From DASSTJ01 sp035707965 (GTDB lineage: Bacteria > Actinomycetota > Actinomycetes > Actinomycetales > Angustibacteraceae): DNA of 64,000 nucleotides. The notes below the pieces were generated by a model, which made no database searches, was not told the DNA's origin, and saw nothing but the letters and a program-made list of their open reading frames with translations. The DNA lies in NCBI GenBank assembly GCA_035707965.1, contig DASSTJ010000183.1, positions 1 to 64,000 of the forward strand, in the 5' to 3' direction. Positions 42,110-50,540 of the stretch are shown here, one piece after another (positions within the stretch are counted from its first letter, which is position 1; each line of letters starts with the position of its first letter). The position numbers and the translations under genes are program-made.

Positions 42110-44146
42110 GTGTCCGCCCAGATCACCGTGTCCGTCGCCGGCGACGAGCGAGCGGTGGCGGCCGGCACGACAGCGGGCGAGGTGCTGCTGGACGGCTCCC
42201 TCGACGGTCTGTCGGCGACGGGTCCTCAGGCGGTGGTGGTGGCGCGCGTCGGTGGCGAGCTGCGGGACCTGGCCCACGTGCTGGACGACGGCGACGTCGT
42301 CGAGCCGGTCACCGTCGACTCCCCGGACGGACTGGCCGTCCTTCGTCACTCGACCGCCCACGTGCTGGCCCAGGCGGTGCAGCAGGTCAACCCGAAGGCA
42401 CGGCTGGGCATCGGGCCACCGGTGCGCGACGGCTTCTACTACGACTTCGACGTGGACACCCCGTTCACCCCGGAGGACGTGAAGTCCCTCGAGAAGGTGA
42501 TGCAGAAGATCGTCAACGAGGGCCAGACCTTCAGCAGGCGCGTCGTCGCCGACGACGAGGCGCGCGTCGAGCTGGCCGACGAGCCGTACAAGCTCGAGCT
42601 GATCGGCCTCAAGGGCGGCGCAGCGGAGGCGGCGGAGGGCGCGGACGCCGAGGTCGGTGGCAGCGAGCTGACCATCTACGACAACGTGCGTCGCGACGGC
42701 AGCCTGGCGTGGCGCGACCTCTGTCGCGGCCCGCACCTGCCCACCACCAAGCTGATCGGCAACAGCTTCAAGCTCATGCGCACCGCCGCCGCGTACTGGC
42801 GGGGCAGCGAGAAGAACCCCCAGCTGCAGCGTGTCTACGGCACGGCCTGGCCGACCAAGGACGAGCTCAAGCAGTACCTCGACCGGCTCGCAGAGGCAGA
42901 GCGTCGCGACCACCGCAAGCTCGGCAACGAGCTCGACCTCTTCTCGTTCCCCGACGAGATCGGCTCGGGCCTGGCCGTCTTCCACCCCAAGGGCGGCATC
43001 ATCCGCATGGAGATGGAGGACTACTCGCGGCGCCGGCACCTCGAGGCCGGCTACTCCTTCGTCAACACTCCGCACATCACCAAGGCGCACCTGTTCGAGA
43101 CCTCCCGCCACCTGGAGTGGTACGCGGAGGGCATGTACCCGCCCATGCGCGTGGACGAGGAGCGGGACGCCGACGGCAACGTCACCAAGCAGGGCCAGGA
43201 CTACTACCTGAAGCCCATGAACTGCCCGATGCACAACCTCGTCTACCGGTCCCGCGGGCGCTCCTACCGCGACCTGCCACTGCGGCTGTTCGAGTTCGGC
43301 ACCGTGTACCGCTACGAGAAGTCCGGCGTCGTGCACGGTCTCACGCGCGCGCGCGGCTTCACCCAGGACGACGCGCACATCTACACCACGCGCGAGCAGA
43401 TGAAGGACGAGCTGGCGAGCCTGCTCACCTTCGTCCTGGACCTCCTTCGCGACTACGGGCTCGACGACTTCTACCTGGAGCTGTCGACCCGCGACCCGGA
43501 GAAGTCGGTCGGCGACGACGCCTCCTGGGACGAGGCGACGCGCACCCTCGAGGAGGTGGCGACGGCGTCCGGGCTGGAGCTCGTGCCCGACCCGGGTGGC
43601 GCGGCGTTCTACGGCCCGAAGATCTCGGTCCAGGCGCGCGACGCCATCGGCCGCACCTGGCAGATGTCGACCATCCAGCTCGACTTCTTCGAGCCCGAGC
43701 TGTTCGAGCTGGAGTACACCGCCTCCGACGGGTCGCGCCAGCGTCCGGTCATGATCCACCGCGCGCTGTTCGGCTCCATCGAGCGGTTCTTCGGCGTGCT
43801 GCTCGAGCACTACGCGGGCGCGTTCCCTGCCTGGCTGGCGCCCGTCCAGGTCATCGGCATCCCTGTCTCGGACGCGCACGTGGCGTACCTGGAGGACGTC
43901 GCGGCGACGCTGCGCGCTCAGGGCATCCGCGTCGAGGTCGACACCTCCGACGACCGCTTCCCCAAGAAGATCCGCAACGCGCAGAAGGCCAAGGTGCCGT
44001 TCATGGTGATCGTCGGCGACGACGACATGAATGCGGGCACGGTGTCGTTCCGCTACCGCGACGGCTCCCAGAACAACGGCGTCCCCGTCGACGACGCGGT
44101 CTCCGAGGTCGTCACCGCCGTCCGCGAGCGCGTCGCGACGCCGTGA
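42110..44146 (+). CDS. thrS: Threonyl-tRNA synthetase
   Basis: A 678-residue class II aminoacyl-tRNA synthetase charging tRNA-Thr. Domains: N-terminal TGS (1-75), the editing domain around HSTAHVLAQAVQQ and the second zinc/editing motif CRGPHLP near 210, catalytic core with MNCPMHN near 370 (zinc Cys) and RGFTQDDAHIY near 420, and the anticodon-binding domain from about 570. GTG 42110 is preceded by AGGAGG. The stop overlaps the HIT gene start by four bases (GTGA). No T-box leader was recognised in the 200 bases upstream. Confidence 0.97.
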   Translation: MSAQITVSVAGDERAVAAGTTAGEVLLDGSLDGLSATGPQAVVVARVGGELRDLAHVLDDGDVVEPVTVDSPDGLAVLRHSTAHVLAQAVQQVNPKARLGIGPPVRDGFYYDFDVDTPFTPEDVKSLEKVMQKIVNEGQTFSRRVVADDEARVELADEPYKLELIGLKGGAAEAAEGADAEVGGSELTIYDNVRRDGSLAWRDLCRGPHLPTTKLIGNSFKLMRTAAAYWRGSEKNPQLQRVYGTAWPTKDELKQYLDRLAEAERRDHRKLGNELDLFSFPDEIGSGLAVFHPKGGIIRMEMEDYSRRRHLEAGYSFVNTPHITKAHLFETSRHLEWYAEGMYPPMRVDEERDADGNVTKQGQDYYLKPMNCPMHNLVYRSRGRSYRDLPLRLFEFGTVYRYEKSGVVHGLTRARGFTQDDAHIYTTREQMKDELASLLTFVLDLLRDYGLDDFYLELSTRDPEKSVGDDASWDEATRTLEEVATASGLELVPDPGGAAFYGPKISVQARDAIGRTWQMSTIQLDFFEPELFELEYTASDGSRQRPVMIHRALFGSIERFFGVLLEHYAGAFPAWLAPVQVIGIPVSDAHVAYLEDVAATLRAQGIRVEVDTSDDRFPKKIRNAQKAKVPFMVIVGDDDMNAGTVSFRYRDGSQNNGVPVDDAVSEVVTAVRERVATP

Positions 44147-44748
44147 CGGCCGACCAGCCGGCGCAGGCGCCGGACGCCGGCTCGTCTGAGGCGGTGCCCG
44201 ACGCTCTGCTGGAGTGGTCCAGCGAGCTCGCGGGCGAGCCGGACGGCTTCAACCGGCTCTGGACGCCGCACCGCATGGCGTACATCGGCGGTCAGAGCAA
44301 GCCCGCCGACGACACGGCGGGGGAGTGCCCCTTCTGCCGGGCGCCGCAGCGGGACGACGCCGAGTCGCTGATCGTGCACCGGGGTGAGGTGGCGTTCGTC
44401 GTCCTCAACCTCTACCCGTACAACTCCGGGCACCTCATGGTGTGCCCCTACCGGCACGTGTCCGACTACGTCGCACTCACCGACGCCGAGACCGCGGAGG
44501 TGGCGCGTCTCACGCAGTCCGCGATCCGGGTGCTGACCGCGGTGTCGGCTCCCCACGGCTTCAACCTGGGCATGAACCAGGGCGCGGTGGCCGGCGCGGG
44601 CATCGCCGCGCACCTGCACCAGCACGTGGTCCCGCGCTGGGGTGGCGACTCCAACTTCCTGCCGATCGTGGCCCGCACGAGGGCGCTGCCCGAGCTGCTG
44701 GGGGACACGCGCGACCGGCTCGCCGACGCCTGGGCGGCCCACGCCTGA
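44143..44748 (+). CDS. HIT-family nucleotide hydrolase
   Basis: A 201-residue histidine-triad protein. A CPFC motif near 62 suggests zinc binding, GHLMVCPYRH sits near 102, and the catalytic triad HLHQHVVPRW is near 160. Members hydrolyse or transfer AMP from dinucleotides (Ap4A phosphorylase type). GTG 44143 overlaps the thrS stop by four bases, so it is co-translated with it. It usually precedes phosphatidylinositol phosphate synthase in actinomycetes; here two opposite-strand genes intervene. Confidence 0.9.
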   Translation: MTADQPAQAPDAGSSEAVPDALLEWSSELAGEPDGFNRLWTPHRMAYIGGQSKPADDTAGECPFCRAPQRDDAESLIVHRGEVAFVVLNLYPYNSGHLMVCPYRHVSDYVALTDAETAEVARLTQSAIRVLTAVSAPHGFNLGMNQGAVAGAGIAAHLHQHVVPRWGGDSNFLPIVARTRALPELLGDTRDRLADAWAAHA

Positions 44749-44775
44749 ACCCGGCCGGCCGGCGCAGCGTCAGGC
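44743..44775. terminator. Short hairpin enclosing the HIT and GyrI-like stop codons
   Basis: GCCTGA (44743-44748) pairs with TCAGGC (44770-44775) across a GC-rich 21-base loop that contains CCGGCCGGCCGG. Each arm contains a stop codon of one of the two convergent genes. Strength of the 6-bp stem is modest. Confidence 0.4.
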
Positions 44776-45228
44776 TGGCTGACAGGGCTGGTAGACCTCG
44801 GTCCGAGGCTGCGCCACCTCGGGTCCGTCCAGGTAGCACTCCCAGGGAGGCCCCGACGCCTCGAGCTCGTGCTCCGGCAGCCAGGCCCCGATCGCCTCGT
44901 ACGCCGAACCCACACCGCCGTAGTCGCCGACGTGCAGCGTGCGCGCGGCCGTGCCGCCGGGCAAGGAGCAGGGCTCGACGTTCCCCCGCGCGCCGTCCAG
45001 GGGTCGCGGGAGCACGAAGCCCGCCTCGACCTGCCAGCCCGACGCGCCGCCTGCTGTGTACCTGGCGAACGCCGGGCCGGCCGGTTGCAGCCCCGCGGGG
45101 CCGACCACAGCCATGATCTCGCCGAAGGAGCGGCCGAGGAACGCGGCGATGCCCTCCGTGGGCACCGTGCCTCGGACGACCGCCGTGGGTTGCTCCGGCA
45201 GCTCCACCGTCGTGACGTCATAGCCCAT
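44770..45228 (-). CDS. GyrI-like effector-binding domain protein
   Basis: A 152-residue single-domain protein of the GyrI/AraC effector-binding fold (VTTVELPEQPTAVVRGTV at the start, FARYTAGGASGWQVEAGF near 55, LHVGDYGGVGSAYEAIGAWL near 97, WECYLDGPE near 128). Such domains bind small hydrophobic cations or drugs, and some hydrolyse cyclopropanated compounds. It has no DNA-binding domain. It is downstream of the EF-G-like gene and may be co-transcribed with it, but the 76-base gap leaves room for its own promoter. Confidence 0.85.
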   Translation of the reverse strand: MGYDVTTVELPEQPTAVVRGTVPTEGIAAFLGRSFGEIMAVVGPAGLQPAGPAFARYTAGGASGWQVEAGFVLPRPLDGARGNVEPCSLPGGTAARTLHVGDYGGVGSAYEAIGAWLPEHELEASGPPWECYLDGPEVAQPRTEVYQPCQPA

Positions 45229-45304
45229 GCCACCGAGCGTCGTCCGATCGGGTGCGGTCGGTCAGAGCCGAAGGTCCTGGTCGAGCGGTCGGCCCGGGCC
45301 GGGG

Positions 45305-47485
45305 TCAGGCGGGCGCCGAGCGCATCTCGTCGAGCACCTTGTCCGCGACGTGCGCCGGCATCGGCTCGTGCCGTGCGTACTCGCGGGTGAACGTGCCGGT
45401 GCCGTGCGCGATGGACCGCAGCTCGACGGCGTAGCGGCCCAGGGACGTCGCCGGGACGTCCGCCCGGACCTGACTGCGCCCGTTGCCGAGGGGTTCGGTG
45501 CCCGTCACGCGACCACGGCGAGCGGACAGGTCGCTCATGACCGCGCCGACGAACTCGTCATCGGCGACGACGAGCACCTCGTGGACCGGTTCGAGCAGGA
45601 TCGGCGAGGCGGCGCGGACCGCCTCCTCGAAGGCGAGGCCGCCGGCGCTGGCGAAGGCCGCGTCGCTGGAGTCCACGGAGTGTGCCTTGCCGCCGGTCAG
45701 CGTGACCTTGACGTCGGTGACGGGGTAGCCGGCCAGCACGCCCTTCTCCGCCCGGGCCCGCACGCCCTTCTCCACGCTGCCGAGGTACTGCTTGGGCACC
45801 GCGCCACCGACGACCTCGACGGCGAACTCGATGCCGGAGCCGGTCGGCAGCGGCTCGACGGTCATCTCGCAGACGGCGTACTGCCCGTGGCCGCCGCTCT
45901 GCTTGACGAGTCGGCCGCGTCCCTCCGCTCGCGAGGTGACGGTCTCGCGCAGCTGCACGCGCACGGCGATCGCGTCGACGTGGACGCCGTAGCGGTCGGA
46001 GAGCCGGTCGAGGGCGAGGCTCACGTGCGCCTCCCCCATGGCCCACAGCAGCAGCTGCCCGGTCTGCTGGTCGTGCTCCACGCGGATCGTGCTGTCCTCG
46101 AGCGTCAGCCGGGCCAGGGACTCGGCCAGCTTGTCCTCGTCCGACGGCGAGTGCGGGTGGATCGCGACGGGGAGCAGCGGCTCGGGAAGCACCCACGGCT
46201 CGATGAGCCGCGGGCGCTCGGGGTCGGACAGGGTGTCGCCGGTCTCGGCCCGCGTCAGCTTCGCGACGACGCACACGTTGCCGGCCGAGCACTGCTCGAT
46301 CGGCCGCAGCGTCGCCCCCAGGGGGCTGCTGAGGGCACCGACCCGCTCGTCGACGTCGTGGTCCTCATGGCCTTCGCGAGCCTGGCGCTGGAAGCGGTCC
46401 CCGTGACCGGACACGTGGACGACGGTGTCGGGTCGGAGCGTGCCCGAGAAGACGCGAACCAGGCTGATGCGGCCGACGTAGGGGTCGGACGTCGTCTTGA
46501 CGACCTGGGCGAGGAGCGGACCGTCAGGGTCGCACGTCGGCACGTCGCACGGTGCGCCGTCCGGCGTGGTCACGGCGGGCATGGGACGCTCGAGCGGCGA
46601 GGGGAAGGCCTTCGTCAGCAGCCGCAGCAGCTCCTGGGTGCCGACACCACCGGCCGAGGCGATGGGCAGCACCGGGTAGAAGGATCCTCGGGCGACGGCG
46701 CGCTCGAGGTCCGCGATGAGTCCCGTCTCGTCGATGTCGTCGCCGGCCAGGTACCGGTCCATCAGCGTGTCGTCCTCGGACTCCTGGATCACCGCCTCGA
46801 TCAGCTCGGCCCTTCGTCCCTCGATGAGCTCGAGGTGCTCGGCGTCGGCCTGTCGCACCTCGCGGGTGCCGGAGGAGTAGTCGATCACCTGCTGGGAGAG
46901 CAGCCCGATGAGCCCGGCGACGGTGTCGTCGTCCCCGAGCAGGGGCAGGTAGACGGGCACGACCCCTTCACCGAACACGCGCTGGCACACGGCGACGGAC
47001 TCGTCGAAGTCGGCGCGCGGCTGGTCGAGCTTCGTGACGACGACCGCCCGGGGCAGCCCCAGGGACGCGCACTCCTCCCAGACCAGTGCGGTCGCCCCGT
47101 CGAGGCCGTCGGTGGCCGAGACGACGAAGAGCGCGGCATCGGCGGCGCGCAGCCCCGCGCGCAGCTCGCCGACGTAGTCCGGGTGCCCGGGCGTGTCGAC
47201 CAGGTTGACGGTGAGCCCGTCGTGCTGGAACGACGCCACAGCCAACGAGACCGACCGGTGCTGGCGCCGGGCGGCCTCGTCGTGGTCCGTGACTGTCGTG
47301 CCCTCGTCGACGGTCCCTGGTCGGGTGATCGCTCCCGCCGCCGCGAGCAGCGTCTCGACGAGCGTGGTCTTGCCCGACCCGGTGTGCCCGACCAGCACGA
47401 GCGTCCGCACGAGCGCGGGGTCGTCGGGCGGGCCGCCCGGTCCTCTGCCGGCGGCGACGGGGCGGCTGGCGGTGCTCTGCGACAT
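45305..47485 (-). CDS. EF-G-like translation GTPase (EF-G2 type)
   Basis: A 726-residue homologue of elongation factor G. P-loop GHTGSGKTTLVETLL near residue 26, DTPGHPDYVGEL (G3) near 90, TKLDQPRAD (G4) near 144, then domains II-V. Switch I lacks the canonical EF-G stretch: GTTVTDHDEAARRQHRSVSL stands where a conserved DWxxQEQERGIT-type sequence is expected. The mycobacterial paralogue FusA2 is reported to bind GTP without ribosome-dependent GTPase activity, so a regulatory rather than elongating role is likely. ATG 47485 has GGGAGGGACC upstream. Confidence 0.9.
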   Translation of the reverse strand: MSQSTASRPVAAGRGPGGPPDDPALVRTLVLVGHTGSGKTTLVETLLAAAGAITRPGTVDEGTTVTDHDEAARRQHRSVSLAVASFQHDGLTVNLVDTPGHPDYVGELRAGLRAADAALFVVSATDGLDGATALVWEECASLGLPRAVVVTKLDQPRADFDESVAVCQRVFGEGVVPVYLPLLGDDDTVAGLIGLLSQQVIDYSSGTREVRQADAEHLELIEGRRAELIEAVIQESEDDTLMDRYLAGDDIDETGLIADLERAVARGSFYPVLPIASAGGVGTQELLRLLTKAFPSPLERPMPAVTTPDGAPCDVPTCDPDGPLLAQVVKTTSDPYVGRISLVRVFSGTLRPDTVVHVSGHGDRFQRQAREGHEDHDVDERVGALSSPLGATLRPIEQCSAGNVCVVAKLTRAETGDTLSDPERPRLIEPWVLPEPLLPVAIHPHSPSDEDKLAESLARLTLEDSTIRVEHDQQTGQLLLWAMGEAHVSLALDRLSDRYGVHVDAIAVRVQLRETVTSRAEGRGRLVKQSGGHGQYAVCEMTVEPLPTGSGIEFAVEVVGGAVPKQYLGSVEKGVRARAEKGVLAGYPVTDVKVTLTGGKAHSVDSSDAAFASAGGLAFEEAVRAASPILLEPVHEVLVVADDEFVGAVMSDLSARRGRVTGTEPLGNGRSQVRADVPATSLGRYAVELRSIAHGTGTFTREYARHEPMPAHVADKVLDEMRSAPA

Positions 47486-47668
47486 GTCGGTCCCTCCCGC
47501 TCCTGCGACTTGCCGCCGGGCCGGCGCGCGATCGAGCCGCACGCCCACCTTCGTACCCCGACCGCGATCGCACAAGGGTCGGACGGTCCGGGGCCGAGCA
47601 GGGCGCTCGCTACCATCAGCGGGCTGCTCATGTGGGCCGTCTGGCCCGGGGACGACGACAGGAACAGG

Positions 47669-48280
47669 ATGCTCAACCGCTTCGCGCGCGCCTTCTTCAC
47701 CCGCCTCTTCACCCCCGTGGCGGTGGTTCTGCTGCGTCTGGGCATCGGCGCCGACGTCGTGACCCTCGTGGGCACGCTCGGCGTGGCGGCGGGAGCGCTC
47801 GCGCTGTACCCGACGGGCCACCTGCTCGCCGGCACGCTCGTCATCACGGCATTCGTCTTCTCCGACACGATCGACGGCATCATGGCCCGGCGCTCCGGGG
47901 CGTCGAGCAAGTGGGGCGCGTACCTCGACTCGACCCTCGACCGCGTGGGTGACGCCGCGGTCTTCGGCGGTCTCGTGCTGTGGTTCACCGGCGGGGGCGA
48001 CGACCGGCTGACCGCCTGCCTGGCGCTGGCGTGCCTCATCCTCGGCTCGGTCGTGTCCTACGCCAAGGCCCGCGCCGAGGGCCTCGGCATGACCGCCAAC
48101 GTGGGCATCGCCGAGCGCGCCGACCGGCTCGTCGCCGTGCTGGTCACGACCGGGTTCGTCGGCCTGGGCCTGCCGGTCGTCGTCCTCACCGTCGTCCTGG
48201 GCCTGCTGGCCGTGGCGAGCCTGGTGACGGTGGTCCAGCGCATGCTGACGGTGCGTCGCCAGGCGCTGGCCGCCTCGTGA
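47669..48280 (+). CDS. pgsA1: CDP-alcohol phosphatidyltransferase (phosphatidylinositol phosphate synthase)
   Basis: A 203-residue membrane enzyme of about six helices. The CDP-alcohol phosphotransferase signature is complete: SDTIDGIMARRSGASSKWGA followed by YLDSTLDR (residues about 68-95), with the four Asp residues. In actinomycetes the enzyme in this operon couples CDP-diacylglycerol and inositol-3-phosphate to phosphatidylinositol phosphate, the lipid base of PIMs. ATG 47669 is preceded by GGAAC. patA and pimA follow within short distances. Confidence 0.93.
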   Translation: MLNRFARAFFTRLFTPVAVVLLRLGIGADVVTLVGTLGVAAGALALYPTGHLLAGTLVITAFVFSDTIDGIMARRSGASSKWGAYLDSTLDRVGDAAVFGGLVLWFTGGGDDRLTACLALACLILGSVVSYAKARAEGLGMTANVGIAERADRLVAVLVTTGFVGLGLPVVVLTVVLGLLAVASLVTVVQRMLTVRRQALAAS

Positions 48281-48290
48281 GCCGGGCGCG

Positions 48291-49271
48291 GTGAGTCCCA
48301 GCGGCGGCTCGGCCCGGCTGGTGGAGCGGGCGACCCTTCTTGCCTACCGCACGGGCTGGAGGCTCGTGCGCCTTCTGCCCGAGGCCGTGGCCTACCGCCT
48401 GTTCGACGTGATCGCTGACGTGGCGTGGTGGCGTCAGGGGCACGGCGTGATGCAGCTCCAGCGCAACCTCGCGCGCGCCCGCCCGGAGCTCGACGCCGGC
48501 GGGCTGCGCCACCTGTCCCGGGACGGCATGCGCTCGTACCTGCGCTACTGGTGCGACACGTTCCGCCTCGCCGACTGGGACCCCGACCGGATCACGGCCA
48601 GCGTCCGCGTGGAGGGGGACGCGCCGGTTCGCCAGGCGCTCGCCGAGGGCAGGGCGGTCGTGATGTTCCTCGGTCACCTCGGTAACTGGGACCACGCCGG
48701 CGCCTGGTCGACGTTGAACCTCGCACCGGTCACGACGGTGGCCGAGCGCCTGCGACCGGAGGAGCTCTACGAGCAGTTCCTCGGTTTCCGGCGTCGCCTC
48801 GGCATGACGATCCTGCCGCTGACCGGCGGGACCGACGTCTTCCGCGCGCTCACGCGCACCCTGCGCGACGGCGGCTTCGTGCCGCTGCTGGCCGACCGGG
48901 ACCTCACGAACGGTGGGGTGGAGGTCGAGCTGCTCGGCGAGCCGGCCCGCGTCGCGGTGGGGCCGGCCGCGCTCGCCCTGAGCACCGGAGCCGCGCTGTT
49001 CCCGGTGAGCATCCGCTACGAGCGGCGCGCTGGCCCTGGGCCGGGCTGGGGCATCGTCGTGCGCTGGCACGAGGAGGTCCCGGTGCCTGCCGCCTCAGGC
49101 AGCGCCGAGCGGCAGCAGGCGGTGCGCGACCTCACCCAGCGGTGCGTCGACGCGCTGTCCGCCGCCATCCGGCAGTGGCCGCAGGACTGGCACATGCTGC
49201 ATCGCGTCTTCGTCGCCGACCTCGAGCCGCGCGTGCCCTCCAGGTGCGTCGTGAGGGGAGACGGGTCGTGA
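48291..49271 (+). CDS. patA: Phosphatidylinositol mannoside acyltransferase
   Basis: A 326-residue LpxL/HtrB-like acyltransferase that acylates the mannose of PIMs on the cytoplasmic side of the membrane. The HX4D catalytic motif is GHLGNWDHAG near 125 and the second conserved segment is FVPLLADRDLTNGG near 195. GTG 48291 lies ten bases after the pgsA1 stop. Its own stop overlaps the pimA start by four bases (GTGA), so the three genes form one operon. Confidence 0.92.
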   Translation: MSPSGGSARLVERATLLAYRTGWRLVRLLPEAVAYRLFDVIADVAWWRQGHGVMQLQRNLARARPELDAGGLRHLSRDGMRSYLRYWCDTFRLADWDPDRITASVRVEGDAPVRQALAEGRAVVMFLGHLGNWDHAGAWSTLNLAPVTTVAERLRPEELYEQFLGFRRRLGMTILPLTGGTDVFRALTRTLRDGGFVPLLADRDLTNGGVEVELLGEPARVAVGPAALALSTGAALFPVSIRYERRAGPGPGWGIVVRWHEEVPVPAASGSAERQQAVRDLTQRCVDALSAAIRQWPQDWHMLHRVFVADLEPRVPSRCVVRGDGS

Positions 49272-50443
49272 GGATCGGCATCGTGTGCCCGTACTCGTTC
49301 GACGTCCCCGGCGGCGTGCAGTTCCACGTGCGCGACCTCGCCGAGCACCTGATCGACCACGGGCACCACGTGAGCGTGCTGGCTCCCGCCGACGACGACA
49401 CCCCGGTGCCGCCGTACGTCGTGCCCGCTGGGCGCGCAGTTCCCGTGCCCTACAACGGCTCCGTGGCGCGGGTCAACTTCGGGCCCGTCTCCGCGGGGCG
49501 GGTGCGCCGCTGGCTCGCCGACGGCGCCTTCGACGTGCTGCACATCCACGAACCGGTGTCCCCGAGCCTGTCGCTGCTCGCCCTGTGGGCCGCCGAGGGC
49601 CCGATCGTCGGCACGTTCCACACGTCGACGCTGCGCTCACGGGCGATGCAGGCGGCGTACCCGCTGCTGCGGCCCAGCCTGGAGAAGATCAGCGCCCGCA
49701 TCGCGGTCAGCGAGGACGCCCGGCGCACGGTCACCACCCATCTCGGTGGGGACGCCGTCGTCATCCCGAACGGGGTCTACGTCGACCGCTTCGCGTGCGC
49801 CGCCGTCGTGCAGCGGTGGCAGGGCACGCCCGAGCAACCGACCGTGGCGTTCGTCGGTCGGCTGGACGAGCCGCGCAAGGGCCTACCGGTGCTGGCCCGG
49901 GCGATCCCCGCGGTGCTCGACGCGGTCCCGGGCGCGCGGTTCCTCGTGGCCGGTCGAGGGGACGCCGACGACGCGCGCGAGCTGCTGGACGAACGGTCCC
50001 TGGCGGCGTGCGAGTTCCTCGGCATGGTGTCGGACCAGGAGAAGGCGTCCCTGCTGCGATCGGTCGACGTGTACGTCGCTCCCCACACCGGCGGCGAGAG
50101 CTTCGGCATCGTGCTCGTCGAGGCGATGAGCGCGGGGGCGCCCGTGCTCGCGAGCGACCTCGACGCGTTCGGACGCGTGCTGGACGGAGGCGAGCTCGGC
50201 GTCCTCTTCCCGGTCGGTGACGCGGGGGCGCTGGCGACCGAGGCGCTCGCGCTCCTCGGCGACCCGGCTCGGAGGGCGCGCCTGCGTGACCTGGCGCAGG
50301 CGGCGGTCCGCCGCTACGACTGGTCCGTGGTCGCTGACGAGGTGCTCGCGGTGTACGAGACGGTGACCGCCGGGGCGAAGGCCGTCGCGGAGGACCCGCA
50401 CACCGGGCTCTTCGGCCGGTGGCGTCGTCCGGACCACCCCTGA
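49268..50443 (+). CDS. pimA: Phosphatidylinositol alpha-mannosyltransferase
   Basis: A 391-residue GT4-family, GT-B fold transferase adding the first mannose from GDP-mannose to phosphatidylinositol. CPYSFDVPGGVQFHV near residue 7 is the PimA-type N-terminus; GTFHTS near 117; C-terminal domain with VAFVGRLDEPRKGL near 195 and the EX7E motif ESFGIVLVEAMSAGAPV near 277. GTG 49268 is coupled to patA. It is the last gene of the PIM operon and ends just before a strong palindrome. Confidence 0.94.
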   Translation: MRIGIVCPYSFDVPGGVQFHVRDLAEHLIDHGHHVSVLAPADDDTPVPPYVVPAGRAVPVPYNGSVARVNFGPVSAGRVRRWLADGAFDVLHIHEPVSPSLSLLALWAAEGPIVGTFHTSTLRSRAMQAAYPLLRPSLEKISARIAVSEDARRTVTTHLGGDAVVIPNGVYVDRFACAAVVQRWQGTPEQPTVAFVGRLDEPRKGLPVLARAIPAVLDAVPGARFLVAGRGDADDARELLDERSLAACEFLGMVSDQEKASLLRSVDVYVAPHTGGESFGIVLVEAMSAGAPVLASDLDAFGRVLDGGELGVLFPVGDAGALATEALALLGDPARRARLRDLAQAAVRRYDWSVVADEVLAVYETVTAGAKAVAEDPHTGLFGRWRRPDHP

Positions 50444-50457
50444 ACGCGCACCACCCG

Positions 50458-50527
50458 GGCGGAACTTGGTCACCCTTGTGTACGTCTCGAGCGCTCTACG
50501 CGTACACAAGGTTGACCAAGTTCCGCC
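50458..50527. terminator. 27-bp-arm palindrome between pimA and the alcohol dehydrogenase
   Basis: The left arm at 50458-50484 (begins GGCGGAACTTGGTCA) pairs with 50501-50527 over 27 bp with one mismatch; the loop is 16 bases and contains CTCGAG and AGCGCT. It separates convergent genes and would be an exceptionally stable bidirectional terminator. It may also be a copy of a dispersed element. Confidence 0.65.
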
Positions 50528-50540
50528 GTTGGCCCACGGC

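Noticed and set aside
41900..43879. Minus-strand frame opposite thrS
   Set aside because: It mirrors thrS codon positions and has no recognisable domain.
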